A stretch of DNA of 64,000 bases, taken from contig JAQIBV010000058.1 of the NCBI GenBank assembly GCA_027858855.1, positions 28,104-92,103 of the forward strand, in the 5' to 3' direction. Shown here piece by piece: positions 1-7,883 of the stretch. Positions within the stretch are counted from its first letter, which is position 1, and each line of letters opens with the position of its first letter. The DNA comes from Spirochaetota bacterium. GTDB taxonomy: Bacteria > Spirochaetota > UBA4802 > JAFGJZ01. Below the pieces are notes generated by a model, which worked only from the letters and a program-made list of their open reading frames with translations, made no database searches and was not told the origin of the DNA. Both the position numbers and the translations under genes were made by a program.

Positions 1-520
1 GGATGGAAATTTCAAAAAATTCATTAATGTGTATAAAATCAAAACAATGTCTATAATACCAACAAACAAAATGATTAAGTAATAATTATGGTTGGATAGA
101 GATACTATTAGCTTCTAAATCATAATAAACTAATCTATCGATACATCGAAAAAAAATGGAAAATTGTCAACCTAATTATTCAGCTTTATTTTTTAAAAGT
201 CGAGGTTTTTAACCTTGGAAAAATTCAAATCGCAATAAGCCCAGATGTGCTAAATTTTGGAAATTAGTAGAGGTGATATAGCTTCAATGCCGAATTTATA
301 AATTCCTTCAAATTTTTTAGTTTATATGTTTTAATTTTACTCATTTTAGCTAAAAGACTATCGTCCCATTAACTATTGTTCTACTTCTCGACGGTTTTCT
401 CCTCCATTTCCCAGTATAATCCAGTCAATTCACGGTTTACCGAAACCGCAACCTGCAATTTCAAAAAAAAGTGGCTAACAATCCACACAATTCGGTTTTT
501 TTGAAAAAAATTTAACCAAT
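1..520. other. AT-rich gene-free stretch
   Basis: No open frame with a credible ribosome binding site is seen here on either strand. The stretch is strongly AT-rich compared with the genes further right. The only structure noticed is a short inverted repeat CGGTTT/AAACCG (433-438 and 443-448) and the first copy of an 18-bp direct repeat at 470-487. It may be an intergenic or recently acquired segment whose other part lies outside the window. Confidence 0.5.
470..487. repeat. 18-bp direct repeat, copy 1 (upstream of the small RHH-like gene)
   Basis: The sequence AGTGGCTAACAATCCACA is repeated exactly at 1012-1029. The shorter core GGCTAACAATCCA also occurs inside the gene at 711-723. Copy 1 lies about 90 bases before the start codon of the bracketed gene. 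GTGG and CCAC within it can pair as a small stem. Confidence 0.85.
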
Positions 521-547
521 TTTACAAAATTCACGTCTTCATATAAT
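521..547 (+). promoter_or_regulatory. possible promoter for the small RHH-like gene
   Basis: A perfect TATAAT lies at 542-547. TTTACA at 521-526 is the nearest -35-like hexamer, but the spacer is only 15 bases, so only the -10 is convincing. The start codon at 574 follows a strong CGGAGG Shine-Dalgarno sequence at 562-567. Confidence 0.35.
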
Positions 548-573
548 AGAAATCTGTAAAACGGAGGCTTAAA

Positions 574-1020
574 ATGAGTAATGCAGACATTCGAACAACA
601 GTTGATGTAAATCTTAAGTGGTTGGCAGTTATTGAGGACTACGCATTAAGAAAAAACATGACCATTTCGGACGTTATGAACATTGTTTTGGACAAGCATA
701 TGCAAAAACTGGCTAACAATCCAAAACGGAACGCTCATGCAATGAAATATCAGGAAAGAGGAACAGAATATGTATCCAAACACATAAGATTAACACACAT
801 AACATACTGTCGTCTTAAAGATATAATGATCCTGTTCCGTTATACTTTATCTTATCTACTATCCTTAGCCATAGAGTTTTTTGATGAGTATGTCGGTGTC
901 GGTCAAAAAGATGTTTTCCGTCCCGGTATTCACAGTGTTATTGTCAGTCACCTATCTGATCCAAAATACTTTTCGAACTACTGGGGGCTCCCGCCAGCCG
1001 AGCATCTTCCAAGTGGCTAA
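574..1020 (+). CDS. small protein with two ribbon-helix-helix-like segments
   Basis: 148 residues with a good Shine-Dalgarno (CGGAGG) seven bases before ATG. Residues about 5-45 (RTTVDVN followed by two predicted helices) and about 68-105 (KHIRLTH followed by two helices) each resemble a ribbon-helix-helix (Arc/MetJ/CopG) unit: a short strand of alternating residues, then a helix-turn-helix. This suggests a single-chain double RHH DNA-binding protein. There is also a loose resemblance, from memory, to the Leptospira DUF1564 family (YQE-G motif near residue 64). The stop codon is inside the second copy of the flanking 18-bp repeat. No partner gene is adjacent, so an antitoxin or cassette-borne regulator are both guesses. 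Function unknown. Confidence 0.55.
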   Translation: MSNADIRTTVDVNLKWLAVIEDYALRKNMTISDVMNIVLDKHMQKLANNPKRNAHAMKYQERGTEYVSKHIRLTHITYCRLKDIMILFRYTLSYLLSLAIEFFDEYVGVGQKDVFRPGIHSVIVSHLSDPKYFSNYWGLPPAEHLPSG

Positions 1021-1029
1021 CAATCCACA
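1012..1029. repeat. 18-bp direct repeat, copy 2 (contains the stop codon of the bracketed gene)
   Basis: Exact second copy of the repeat at 470-487. The TAA stop of the preceding gene (1018-1020) is part of the repeat, so the unit between the copies (about 542 bases) is precisely one gene with its promoter. This resembles a cassette or duplicated insertion boundary, but no canonical integron core site is seen. Confidence 0.85.
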
Positions 1030-1045
1030 AAAATCACCCTCGTTT

Positions 1046-2074
1046 CTATAAATCAAAGGAAACATACTGAGGGAGTGTTAAAGAAACACCAACTTTCTTT
1101 GCAACAGACCTATAATCTTCACTTGCAAATATCTTAAGCAATCTCATGTATAACTCCATATTCAAATCAGTATCACGTCGCGACTGATCGGGGAAAAGAA
1201 GATCAACAGAACCATTCGTTTCAGAAATAACTACAGCAGCACGTTCTGCCTGTTTAAGAATCTTCTTTTTTTGAGCAAAATAATCAGAAATAAGAGCCAC
1301 AAGATCCTTATCAACCCGAGCCACTGCTCTTAAAAATTGCCGATTACCAATAACAGATGCAAACATTTCAGGACTCTTTTTTTCTGCATAAACAAGATAT
1401 GTCAGCATAAAATAGCGAAAATATAACGCTGCAGAAAGATCAGGAACCAGATCCTCATAATAGTTAACAAGACCTTCACCAAAATTATTCTGAACATAAA
1501 GCGGAAACATATCCAGAACCACTCGCGAACCACGGACATAGGCATTCATCTCATCAATCAATCCATAAACTCCGGATCGTTGCGAAACTAACGCCGGATC
1601 ATCCGTGTCGACATAAACCTTATAATAAATCGAGCGTAACTCAACAGGTACAAGATCTTTTATCTCCCTTGTCATAAATACTGAAGTCTGCTTCACCAGA
1701 ATACCGGCGCCCCCACCCGTGTAATAACAGAAGTAATCCCCGGTTGGTATCCGACCATAACGACGCATTACCTCTTTTAGTGAGTATATCTCGCTAAAAT
1801 AATGAGTACTCTCATGAACAGCCAGGGAAACTGATAACAAAAACTCGTAACGAGACTCACACTTAAGGAAGGTACCAAAGGAGTTCCCGCGTACATTTTT
1901 GCCATTAAAAGTATATTGTTTTTCAGAGGTCATAAGCGCCAAAGAATAACTGTCTGGGCTGTACTTTTGCAGAAGAAGAAGGGCACTCTGCTGTGGGTTT
2001 TCGATCCGTGAAGAGAGCCTGAGCGGAAGGACAACCACGGTAAGAACTAGCAGCAGTTTAATTGCAGTTTTCAC
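1046..2074 (-). CDS. secreted or anchored protein with HExxH metallopeptidase-like motif
   Basis: 342 residues from a GTG start that overlaps the stop of the upstream gene by four bases. The N-terminus (residues 1-20) is a hydrophobic signal peptide or anchor, so the protein should lie outside the inner membrane. Residues 87-91 read HESTH, a match to the zinc-binding HExxH motif, inside a helix-like stretch. A downstream DEMNAY around Glu175 could supply a third zinc ligand, as in gluzincin-type peptidases. I do not recognise a named family. It is co-transcribed with the TPR-like gene before it, which may be its partner. The peptidase role is inferred from the motif only. Confidence 0.6.
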   Translation of the reverse strand: MKTAIKLLLVLTVVVLPLRLSSRIENPQQSALLLLQKYSPDSYSLALMTSEKQYTFNGKNVRGNSFGTFLKCESRYEFLLSVSLAVHESTHYFSEIYSLKEVMRRYGRIPTGDYFCYYTGGGAGILVKQTSVFMTREIKDLVPVELRSIYYKVYVDTDDPALVSQRSGVYGLIDEMNAYVRGSRVVLDMFPLYVQNNFGEGLVNYYEDLVPDLSAALYFRYFMLTYLVYAEKKSPEMFASVIGNRQFLRAVARVDKDLVALISDYFAQKKKILKQAERAAVVISETNGSVDLLFPDQSRRDTDLNMELYMRLLKIFASEDYRSVAKKVGVSLTLPQYVSFDL

Positions 2075-2844
2075 ATGCGTCCCCCAATCAATGCAGCAGC
2101 CTCTGTATCACGCCCAAGATGTTTCAATACACGAATAACACCATTGAACAGATCGGTATCTGAAGAGGAAATTTGCAATCCATCTCTATAATGTGACAAT
2201 GCGCTTTCCAGCATGGCACGCCTCTGATTGTCGGTCATCCCGGCCGCCTCCTCTTCACAACTACGTCCCATGTAATAGTAATAGAGATGACCGGCTTTGT
2301 GACCCGGTATTAAACTAAGAACTCTTCGAGCCTTGCGATAATCCCGCATTTCGAATAGAGTAGCTCCATAATAGAGCGGCACATTTTTCATAGTGCGAAA
2401 CTGTTCAGGGCGGTAATGGTTCATTATTAATATCAGATCCTGATACATCCGCTCACGAAACAGTGCAGGTATAAAGAGCGTTAAAATATCTTCATCAGAG
2501 GCGTTATATTCCAGAGATTCGAGGGCCGGAATGAATGCCCTATGGGGATCACCCTGTAAAAAATAGTATTTTGCCATAAGGCGTCTGATCTCACTCCGAT
2601 CAGGATATACACGTGAAAGATTGCGTGTAAGATCCAAGAAATCTTCCCAATCCTTCTGCTGGAACAAAACCTTCGCCTGATTATGATAATCATCGAATTC
2701 GCCCTCTTGTACTACCAGATAATAGAAGCGAAGATAATTTGTATAAAGAAAGTCGCTCTTCACAAAAGAGACAACCGTAATAACCAGCGCTGCAAACAGC
2801 AAAAAAACCGCTAATTTCCCTTTCAGGCTACTTTTCTTTCTCAT
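2071..2844 (-). CDS. membrane-anchored TPR-like protein
   Basis: The start chosen is the internal ATG at 2844 rather than the one at 2874, because GGAAGG sits just upstream of it. This gives 257 residues. A short basic segment is followed by one transmembrane helix (about residues 11-27), then helical repeats with TPR-like spacing (for example the YYFLQGDPHRAFIPALESLE region and two further units). Such proteins act as periplasmic scaffolds. It is the first gene of a two-gene minus-strand operon with the HExxH protein. No specific function can be assigned. Confidence 0.6.
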   Translation of the reverse strand: MRKKSSLKGKLAVFLLFAALVITVVSFVKSDFLYTNYLRFYYLVVQEGEFDDYHNQAKVLFQQKDWEDFLDLTRNLSRVYPDRSEIRRLMAKYYFLQGDPHRAFIPALESLEYNASDEDILTLFIPALFRERMYQDLILIMNHYRPEQFRTMKNVPLYYGATLFEMRDYRKARRVLSLIPGHKAGHLYYYYMGRSCEEEAAGMTDNQRRAMLESALSHYRDGLQISSSDTDLFNGVIRVLKHLGRDTEAAALIGGRM

Positions 2845-3071
2845 CTTACCTTCCAGTATGATTTTATACTTCATGTTTAAAAAAAGTCAATTAAATTCAT
2901 ATGCGAACTGTTTCTGAAAGGCAATCAGTTTTTTTAAAGAATTTTTATTGCAAATTTTGTTGTTGAATATTCATCTTGGCGATAATATCAAAAATGCATA
3001 AAAAATTCCATTTTGATGAAAAAAATTTTCAAATTTTGTTAAAAAATACGTCTATAATTAAGGAAGGATAG

Positions 3072-3671
3072 ATGAAACGATCACACTTCATATCAGTAAC
3101 TGCACTCATTTTGTTACTTATTATTTCGGTACCGCTTTATTCGATTACCGGAAAAGAAGCTCTTTCAAAATTCAGAGCACGCATGTACTCAATTGGATCA
3201 ATGCGCGGCATAATATCACTCTCAAGTGAAGGTGGCATGTTAACCGGTACATTCAGCTTTAAATCACCCGGCAAAATACATGTACAATTCGACAACGGCA
3301 AGACAATTGTCTCTAATGGCCGTAAGCTTTGGGTCTACAACCCCGAAAGCGGCATCTGCGGCGTACAGGATCTTGGTAGCGGCGGAAGCGGAGGTATTGC
3401 ATCAATTGTTGACGGCTACACAGCCATGGCTCGCACCAGTGGTAGCGGAGCAGTTATTAAGCTTACAGGCAGCGGCTACTATGACGACATAACAATCGTT
3501 ACAGATGGCTCGTACCTTTTCAGAAGCGCAACCTTCAACAACAGCTCGGGTGGTGGTTTCAGTGTTACCCTTTCCGGAGTTCAGGTAAATCTGGGTCTGC
3601 CTGGTGGAATGTTCGACTACAGTGTACCGGCAAACGCACAGCTAGTTAATAATCCGCTTAATATCCAGTAA
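3072..3671 (+). CDS. LolA-like outer-membrane lipoprotein carrier
   Basis: 199 residues with an N-terminal signal peptide (about residues 1-25) and a strong AAGGAAGG site just before ATG; a TATAAT at 3053-3058 could be the promoter -10. The segment KIHVQFDNGKTIVSNGRKLWVYNP-like around residues 70-95 is the hallmark of the LolA/LolA-like fold, a half-barrel that carries lipoproteins across the periplasm. A glycine/serine-rich loop follows. It overlaps by one base with the next gene (TAATG), so the two are translated together. Probably LolA itself or a close paralogue; no LolB is nearby. Confidence 0.7.
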   Translation: MKRSHFISVTALILLLIISVPLYSITGKEALSKFRARMYSIGSMRGIISLSSEGGMLTGTFSFKSPGKIHVQFDNGKTIVSNGRKLWVYNPESGICGVQDLGSGGSGGIASIVDGYTAMARTSGSGAVIKLTGSGYYDDITIVTDGSYLFRSATFNNSSGGGFSVTLSGVQVNLGLPGGMFDYSVPANAQLVNNPLNIQ

Positions 3672-4378
3672 TGAGATCCACAATTTTCATTATGTTCGCG
3701 ACCGTTTTATTGGCTGGATTCTCTCTTTATGCGCAGGATGACAGCACCTGGGACGACACCCCTTACACAGAGGAAGAACTCCCGGAACCGACATCAGTTC
3801 CCACCGATGAACCAGCCAAAAGAACGGTACCGGATAGTAAACCAGTTAGCCCCAAGACCTACTCTGCAGAAGACCGTGCGACCCGTTACTACACATATGC
3901 AGGTGGCACAATCTCTTCAGGATTCAATTCTGTCTCCTACACAGGGTGGAGTGGTGAACGACACACCACCATCGAAGAGAGTGGTTTCTACGCCCAACCA
4001 TCGCTATGCCTTATCATCATAGCCCCTCCATTAATGGGACAGTTAAACACCGGTTTTGCGTTTAACTTCAACGATTCCGAACTAACATCAATCCACCATC
4101 TAAAAGCCGATGCACGCATAAAATACATGTATAGCAAAAACCTCCCCATTACCCTTACAGGCGGGGCGGGGTTTTATACAGAGCTTCCACCTGCCACTAA
4201 AACATATGATGGCGGCGGAGTTCTACTGGCTCTGGGTTTTCTCTATCCTCTCTCATCCGAATGGTCACTTCTGTTAGATTTTGACCTTGGTTACGGATAT
4301 TTCGGGAAAGGTACAGAGGGGAGGAAGCTGACATATGGAATTACATTCGGCGCAGTCATCAAGGCGGGAAACCTGTAA
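3671..4378 (+). CDS. putative outer-membrane beta-barrel-like protein
   Basis: 235 residues, signal peptide of about 20 residues ending at LYAQ, then an acidic/proline linker (about 22-60) and a C-terminal part of alternating hydrophobic and polar segments rich in Gly, Tyr and Phe, as in small outer-membrane barrels. The start ATG overlaps the stop of the LolA-like gene, which fits an envelope-biogenesis operon. I do not recognise a family. Confidence 0.5.
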   Translation: MRSTIFIMFATVLLAGFSLYAQDDSTWDDTPYTEEELPEPTSVPTDEPAKRTVPDSKPVSPKTYSAEDRATRYYTYAGGTISSGFNSVSYTGWSGERHTTIEESGFYAQPSLCLIIIAPPLMGQLNTGFAFNFNDSELTSIHHLKADARIKYMYSKNLPITLTGGAGFYTELPPATKTYDGGGVLLALGFLYPLSSEWSLLLDFDLGYGYFGKGTEGRKLTYGITFGAVIKAGNL

Positions 4379-6200
4379 AAGAACCCGCGCACTTTTTCAT
4401 CTTCCCTCTTTTCGCCTGCTGATCTGCACCGCGACCTTAACCACCCTACTCTATTATATCAATTTGTCTTTGATTAAAGATCTGATCATTTTTATCGGCC
4501 TCTTTTTTTCATCTGTAATTTACCTGATGATTCAGTATATAAAAAACAAATCTGAAATCAAAAGCAAAACAACTAACTGTTGGAATATCTTTAACCTGCT
4601 GATTTTAATTATTACTACTTTTGTCATGGTTTTAAGGTTTCACCTTATATTCAGCCCGGAACTTCCGATTGGCAGCGTACTTGCTGTAAAACAGTTCCGA
4701 CACACATTGATGTTACAAATTGCAACCAAAGAGGGAAAAGCGGCAGCCTTTATTCCCCGAAAAAAAGAAAAAAAAAGAATCAAAGTTTCAAAAATTCAAT
4801 CCCTCAGAAAAATCAGTTCAGATTCTGATTTCAACATAATGCTTTTGCGCAAAGGTATCCGCCTTACAGCCTACTGCAAAACCACCACCGCCAAAGAGAG
4901 GCTCCCTATACGTAACCGCCTTCAAAACAGCATCAACGACTCACTTGGAAAGACCTTTCCCCAAAAGCAGTCCGCCCTTATCAAAGCGTTGCTATTTGGC
5001 GACAAGAGCCATCTTTCCAGAAAAACACTGCACACATATAAAAAAGCCGGCTTGCTACACCTTCTAGCTGCATCAGGAATGCATATAGCCATTGTCAGTG
5101 GTTCTATCTTTTTTATTCTGAAACTAATCAGCAGAAATAAAAGATTCTCGCTGGCAGGTGCGGCTGTCACGGTCCTACTTTATGTTCTTATAACTGAAGT
5201 TCCCGTCTCGCTTCTTCGGGCTGCCGTTATGTTTTGGATTTACACAATCTTTACCTTATGCGGCAAGGGTAAGAATGCTCTCAATGCACTTATGTTAAGC
5301 GCGACAGCCATTATAATTATCGACCCGTCCGACCTCTACTCACTCGGTTTTCATCTATCATTCGGGGCAACCCTTGGCATTCTGCTATTTTTCCAGACTT
5401 TTAAGAAACACCTTCCAGCTATTCCTTTCAAGATTAGCGACTCAATTGCTCTATCGCTCTCAGCACAGCTTGCGGTTATACCAATACTATTTTTTACACT
5501 CGGTGAATATAACCCAGCCTCACTTCTTTCAACAATTTTAGCAGCGCCCCTGCTTCTTCTGTTTATATACGGCTCATGCGCCCAGGCCATAACTGCATTC
5601 TTACCACAAATAACATATTATCTTTCTATAGCCAACACTTTTTTCTTCCGCCTGCTTGCCTTTAACGCCGAGCTTTTCAAGGGACTGAACCTTCTGTGCA
5701 ACCCTGATTCATTCATAGCACTTATTTTACCAATGGGCCTGCTTGTTTCAGCGCTATTTTTACCTCCCAAAAAAAAACAAAACCAGATTTTTATAATCAC
5801 AGCTATGTGTTATATGCTGCTGATACCTATCTGGTATAATCAGGCAAGTAATCTGTTTTCTAATAGAAACAATGATCGTGCTGGTGTAAGTATAGGCAAA
5901 AATAAGCAGATCATAGTGTCATACACAAAATCATTAGTTAGTTCCAAAGATATTATAACCGAACTGAATCGTAAAAATGCAAATCAGGTAGTCCTTACTA
6001 TTTCACGACAAACACCAATAGGCTGGATTAAGGATATAATTCGTGCATACCCGGTTCAAACTGTTATATTCACAGAGAGAGTCGACAAAAAGAAATACAG
6101 AACACTTGTGCGATTTTTAAAACAGGAAAACATTGAATATAAGAACGGCAAGCATCCAGTTTTAACTGCAAATACGAATTCTATCCCAAAGAATCGCTAA
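4335..6200 (+). CDS. comEC: ComEC/Rec2 competence channel with reduced C-terminal domain
   Basis: 621 residues. The start overlaps the previous gene by 44 bases but has a good GGAGG site. After N-terminal membrane helices comes the OB-like region (about 110-190), then the Competence domain with the signature KALLFGDKSHLS...LLHLLAASGMH (about 215-250) and many transmembrane helices, forming the channel that imports single-stranded DNA. Full ComEC proteins usually end in a metallo-beta-lactamase domain. Here the last ~110 residues keep its general pattern (NQVVLT... followed by Gly and an AYPVQTVIF strand) but the HxHxDH metal ligands are absent (SRQTPIGW). Works with DprA, encoded at 13715-14881. 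Confidence 0.85.
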   Translation: MELHSAQSSRRETCKRTRALFHLPSFRLLICTATLTTLLYYINLSLIKDLIIFIGLFFSSVIYLMIQYIKNKSEIKSKTTNCWNIFNLLILIITTFVMVLRFHLIFSPELPIGSVLAVKQFRHTLMLQIATKEGKAAAFIPRKKEKKRIKVSKIQSLRKISSDSDFNIMLLRKGIRLTAYCKTTTAKERLPIRNRLQNSINDSLGKTFPQKQSALIKALLFGDKSHLSRKTLHTYKKAGLLHLLAASGMHIAIVSGSIFFILKLISRNKRFSLAGAAVTVLLYVLITEVPVSLLRAAVMFWIYTIFTLCGKGKNALNALMLSATAIIIIDPSDLYSLGFHLSFGATLGILLFFQTFKKHLPAIPFKISDSIALSLSAQLAVIPILFFTLGEYNPASLLSTILAAPLLLLFIYGSCAQAITAFLPQITYYLSIANTFFFRLLAFNAELFKGLNLLCNPDSFIALILPMGLLVSALFLPPKKKQNQIFIITAMCYMLLIPIWYNQASNLFSNRNNDRAGVSIGKNKQIIVSYTKSLVSSKDIITELNRKNANQVVLTISRQTPIGWIKDIIRAYPVQTVIFTERVDKKKYRTLVRFLKQENIEYKNGKHPVLTANTNSIPKNR

Positions 6201-6318
6201 AACAATAATGACAAGCTCTAATAACTTCTAATCAGCTCTTTTCTTATAAAAAAATTATCTAAAAATACAACCACACCTCTATTTAGAAATTATACCTAAC
6301 CGATCAGTAAAATCGTGT

Positions 6319-6347
6319 TTGACAAAAGGCTACCTGCTTTTTATTAT
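6319..6347 (+). promoter_or_regulatory. sigma-70-type promoter
   Basis: TTGACA at 6319-6324, a 17-base spacer, and TATTAT at 6342-6347. It lies about 28 bases before the TTG start of the HDOD gene and should drive that gene together with the overlapping DUF115 gene. Confidence 0.6.
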
Positions 6348-6374
6348 CACGATAAAGTATAAGGAGATTATCCA

Positions 6375-7883
6375 TTGGCACTATACGAATTGCAAAATAT
6401 AAATCTCGCCGAAAAAAGAGAGGAAATCCTTGGCAAAGTACTTTCCGGCGACCAGGTTAAAATATCTTTCTCATTCCCCAAAAAAAACTACATGGCTTTT
6501 TTAAACGGGATGATTGCCAACCTTCTAGGGGACTCCGATCTCATTTTTCTTCACGAATCCTTTTTTACTATTTTACGCGAATCTCTCCTTAACGCTGTAA
6601 AAGCAAATGCAAAGCGTCTCTATTTCGAAGAACACAACGCCGACATCAATAACAGCGCAGACTACGACCGTATCATGAAAAAGTTCCGAAACGAAGTCAT
6701 CGGAGACATGGTTGTAGTCGAAGAGAATCTGAACAGAAGCAAACTTTTTGTGAACTTTATGGTACAACGTTCTGACACACACATTCTTCTGCGTATAGAA
6801 AACAATTCCAAGATGCTACCTGCTGAAGAGGAGCGAGTTCAGAAGAGAATAACCCAAGCATGGAGCTTTAAAGACTTTTCCGAAGCCTACGATTCAATGT
6901 ACGATGAAACCGAAGGAGCGGGTCTGGGAATAATCCTAACTGTTATGTTACTTAAAAATGTTGGGGTTACCCCCAGCGACTACCGCATCTTTGTAGATAA
7001 ACAGATGACTGTCGCCGCCCTGCGCATTCCGTTATTGATTAAAAAACAGGAGATGATTACAGCCGTCAAAGAAAAAATCATGCGCGAGATCCACCTGCTA
7101 CCGACCTTTCCGCAAAATATCATCGACCTGCAGCAGATGTGTGAGAACCCTGATTCCTCGATTAACCTTATAGCCGACAAGATTAAAGTAGATCCATCAC
7201 TAACTGCCGACATTCTGAAACTGGCAAACTCGGCCGGGTTTCTTAGTGTACGGAAGATCGAAAACATCAACGAAGCTCTTATGCGTATTGGCCTTACTAA
7301 TCTTAAATATATTCTGATCGCTGCGAGTTCACGCAAAATAATGGATGCACGTTATAAGCAGTTCTCCAAAATATGGACTCACAGCCTTGATGTTGCCGCC
7401 TACTCACGCTTTATACTTAATAAACTTTCACTGCGTCGTCTTCAAGACAAGGTCTTTATTACATCATTACTTCACGACCTTGGTAAAATTGTTCTGCTAT
7501 CGGTTGACCTTGACCTTACAAACTGGATTGCCGATTTCGTACAGCAACGAGGTATTCGCAGCACAACAATTTTAGAAGAGGTCTCTATCGGTATAAGCCA
7601 CTCGACAATCGGAAAGCTGATTGCAAACAAGTGGAATTTTGCCGATTTTATGGAAGAGGCAATTGCCTGCCACCATGCTCCCCTTCAAAGCAGTGATGAA
7701 AACCGTATTGTCGTCTACGTAACTTATCTGGCCAATATCTTTGTCGGAATCTCTTCAAAAAAATATACTTTCGACCACATCGATCCGGCTGTTCTTTCTC
7801 ATCTTTCAATAAACTCCATGAAAGAGTGTGAAAACCTATACAACTACTGCACTATTTCATTTAAAGAAAGCCGTGACCTATGA
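6375..7883 (+). CDS. HATPase-like plus HDOD signalling protein
   Basis: 502 residues, TTG start preceded by AAGGAG at 6361-6366. The N-terminal half (about 40-220) resembles a GHKL/histidine-kinase ATPase fold: an N-box-like RESLLNAVKAN around Asn74, ENNS near 140, and a G2-like GAGLGI near 180. The second half (about 225-430) is an HDOD domain, with LLHDLGK and a later ACHHAP. HDOD domains are inactive relatives of HD phosphohydrolases that scaffold signalling complexes. There is no membrane segment, sensor domain or phospho-acceptor His box, so it is probably a cytoplasmic partner protein. It is translationally coupled (ATGA) to the Maf/DUF115 gene, suggesting a motility link. Confidence 0.75.
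   Translation: MALYELQNINLAEKREEILGKVLSGDQVKISFSFPKKNYMAFLNGMIANLLGDSDLIFLHESFFTILRESLLNAVKANAKRLYFEEHNADINNSADYDRIMKKFRNEVIGDMVVVEENLNRSKLFVNFMVQRSDTHILLRIENNSKMLPAEEERVQKRITQAWSFKDFSEAYDSMYDETEGAGLGIILTVMLLKNVGVTPSDYRIFVDKQMTVAALRIPLLIKKQEMITAVKEKIMREIHLLPTFPQNIIDLQQMCENPDSSINLIADKIKVDPSLTADILKLANSAGFLSVRKIENINEALMRIGLTNLKYILIAASSRKIMDARYKQFSKIWTHSLDVAAYSRFILNKLSLRRLQDKVFITSLLHDLGKIVLLSVDLDLTNWIADFVQQRGIRSTTILEEVSIGISHSTIGKLIANKWNFADFMEEAIACHHAPLQSSDENRIVVYVTYLANIFVGISSKKYTFDHIDPAVLSHLSINSMKECENLYNYCTISFKESRDL

Noticed and set aside
470..1029. Integron attC site at the 18-bp repeats
   Set aside because: GGCTAAC does not match the RYYYAAC core fully and no GTTRRRY partner or integrase gene was seen, so kept only as a finding.
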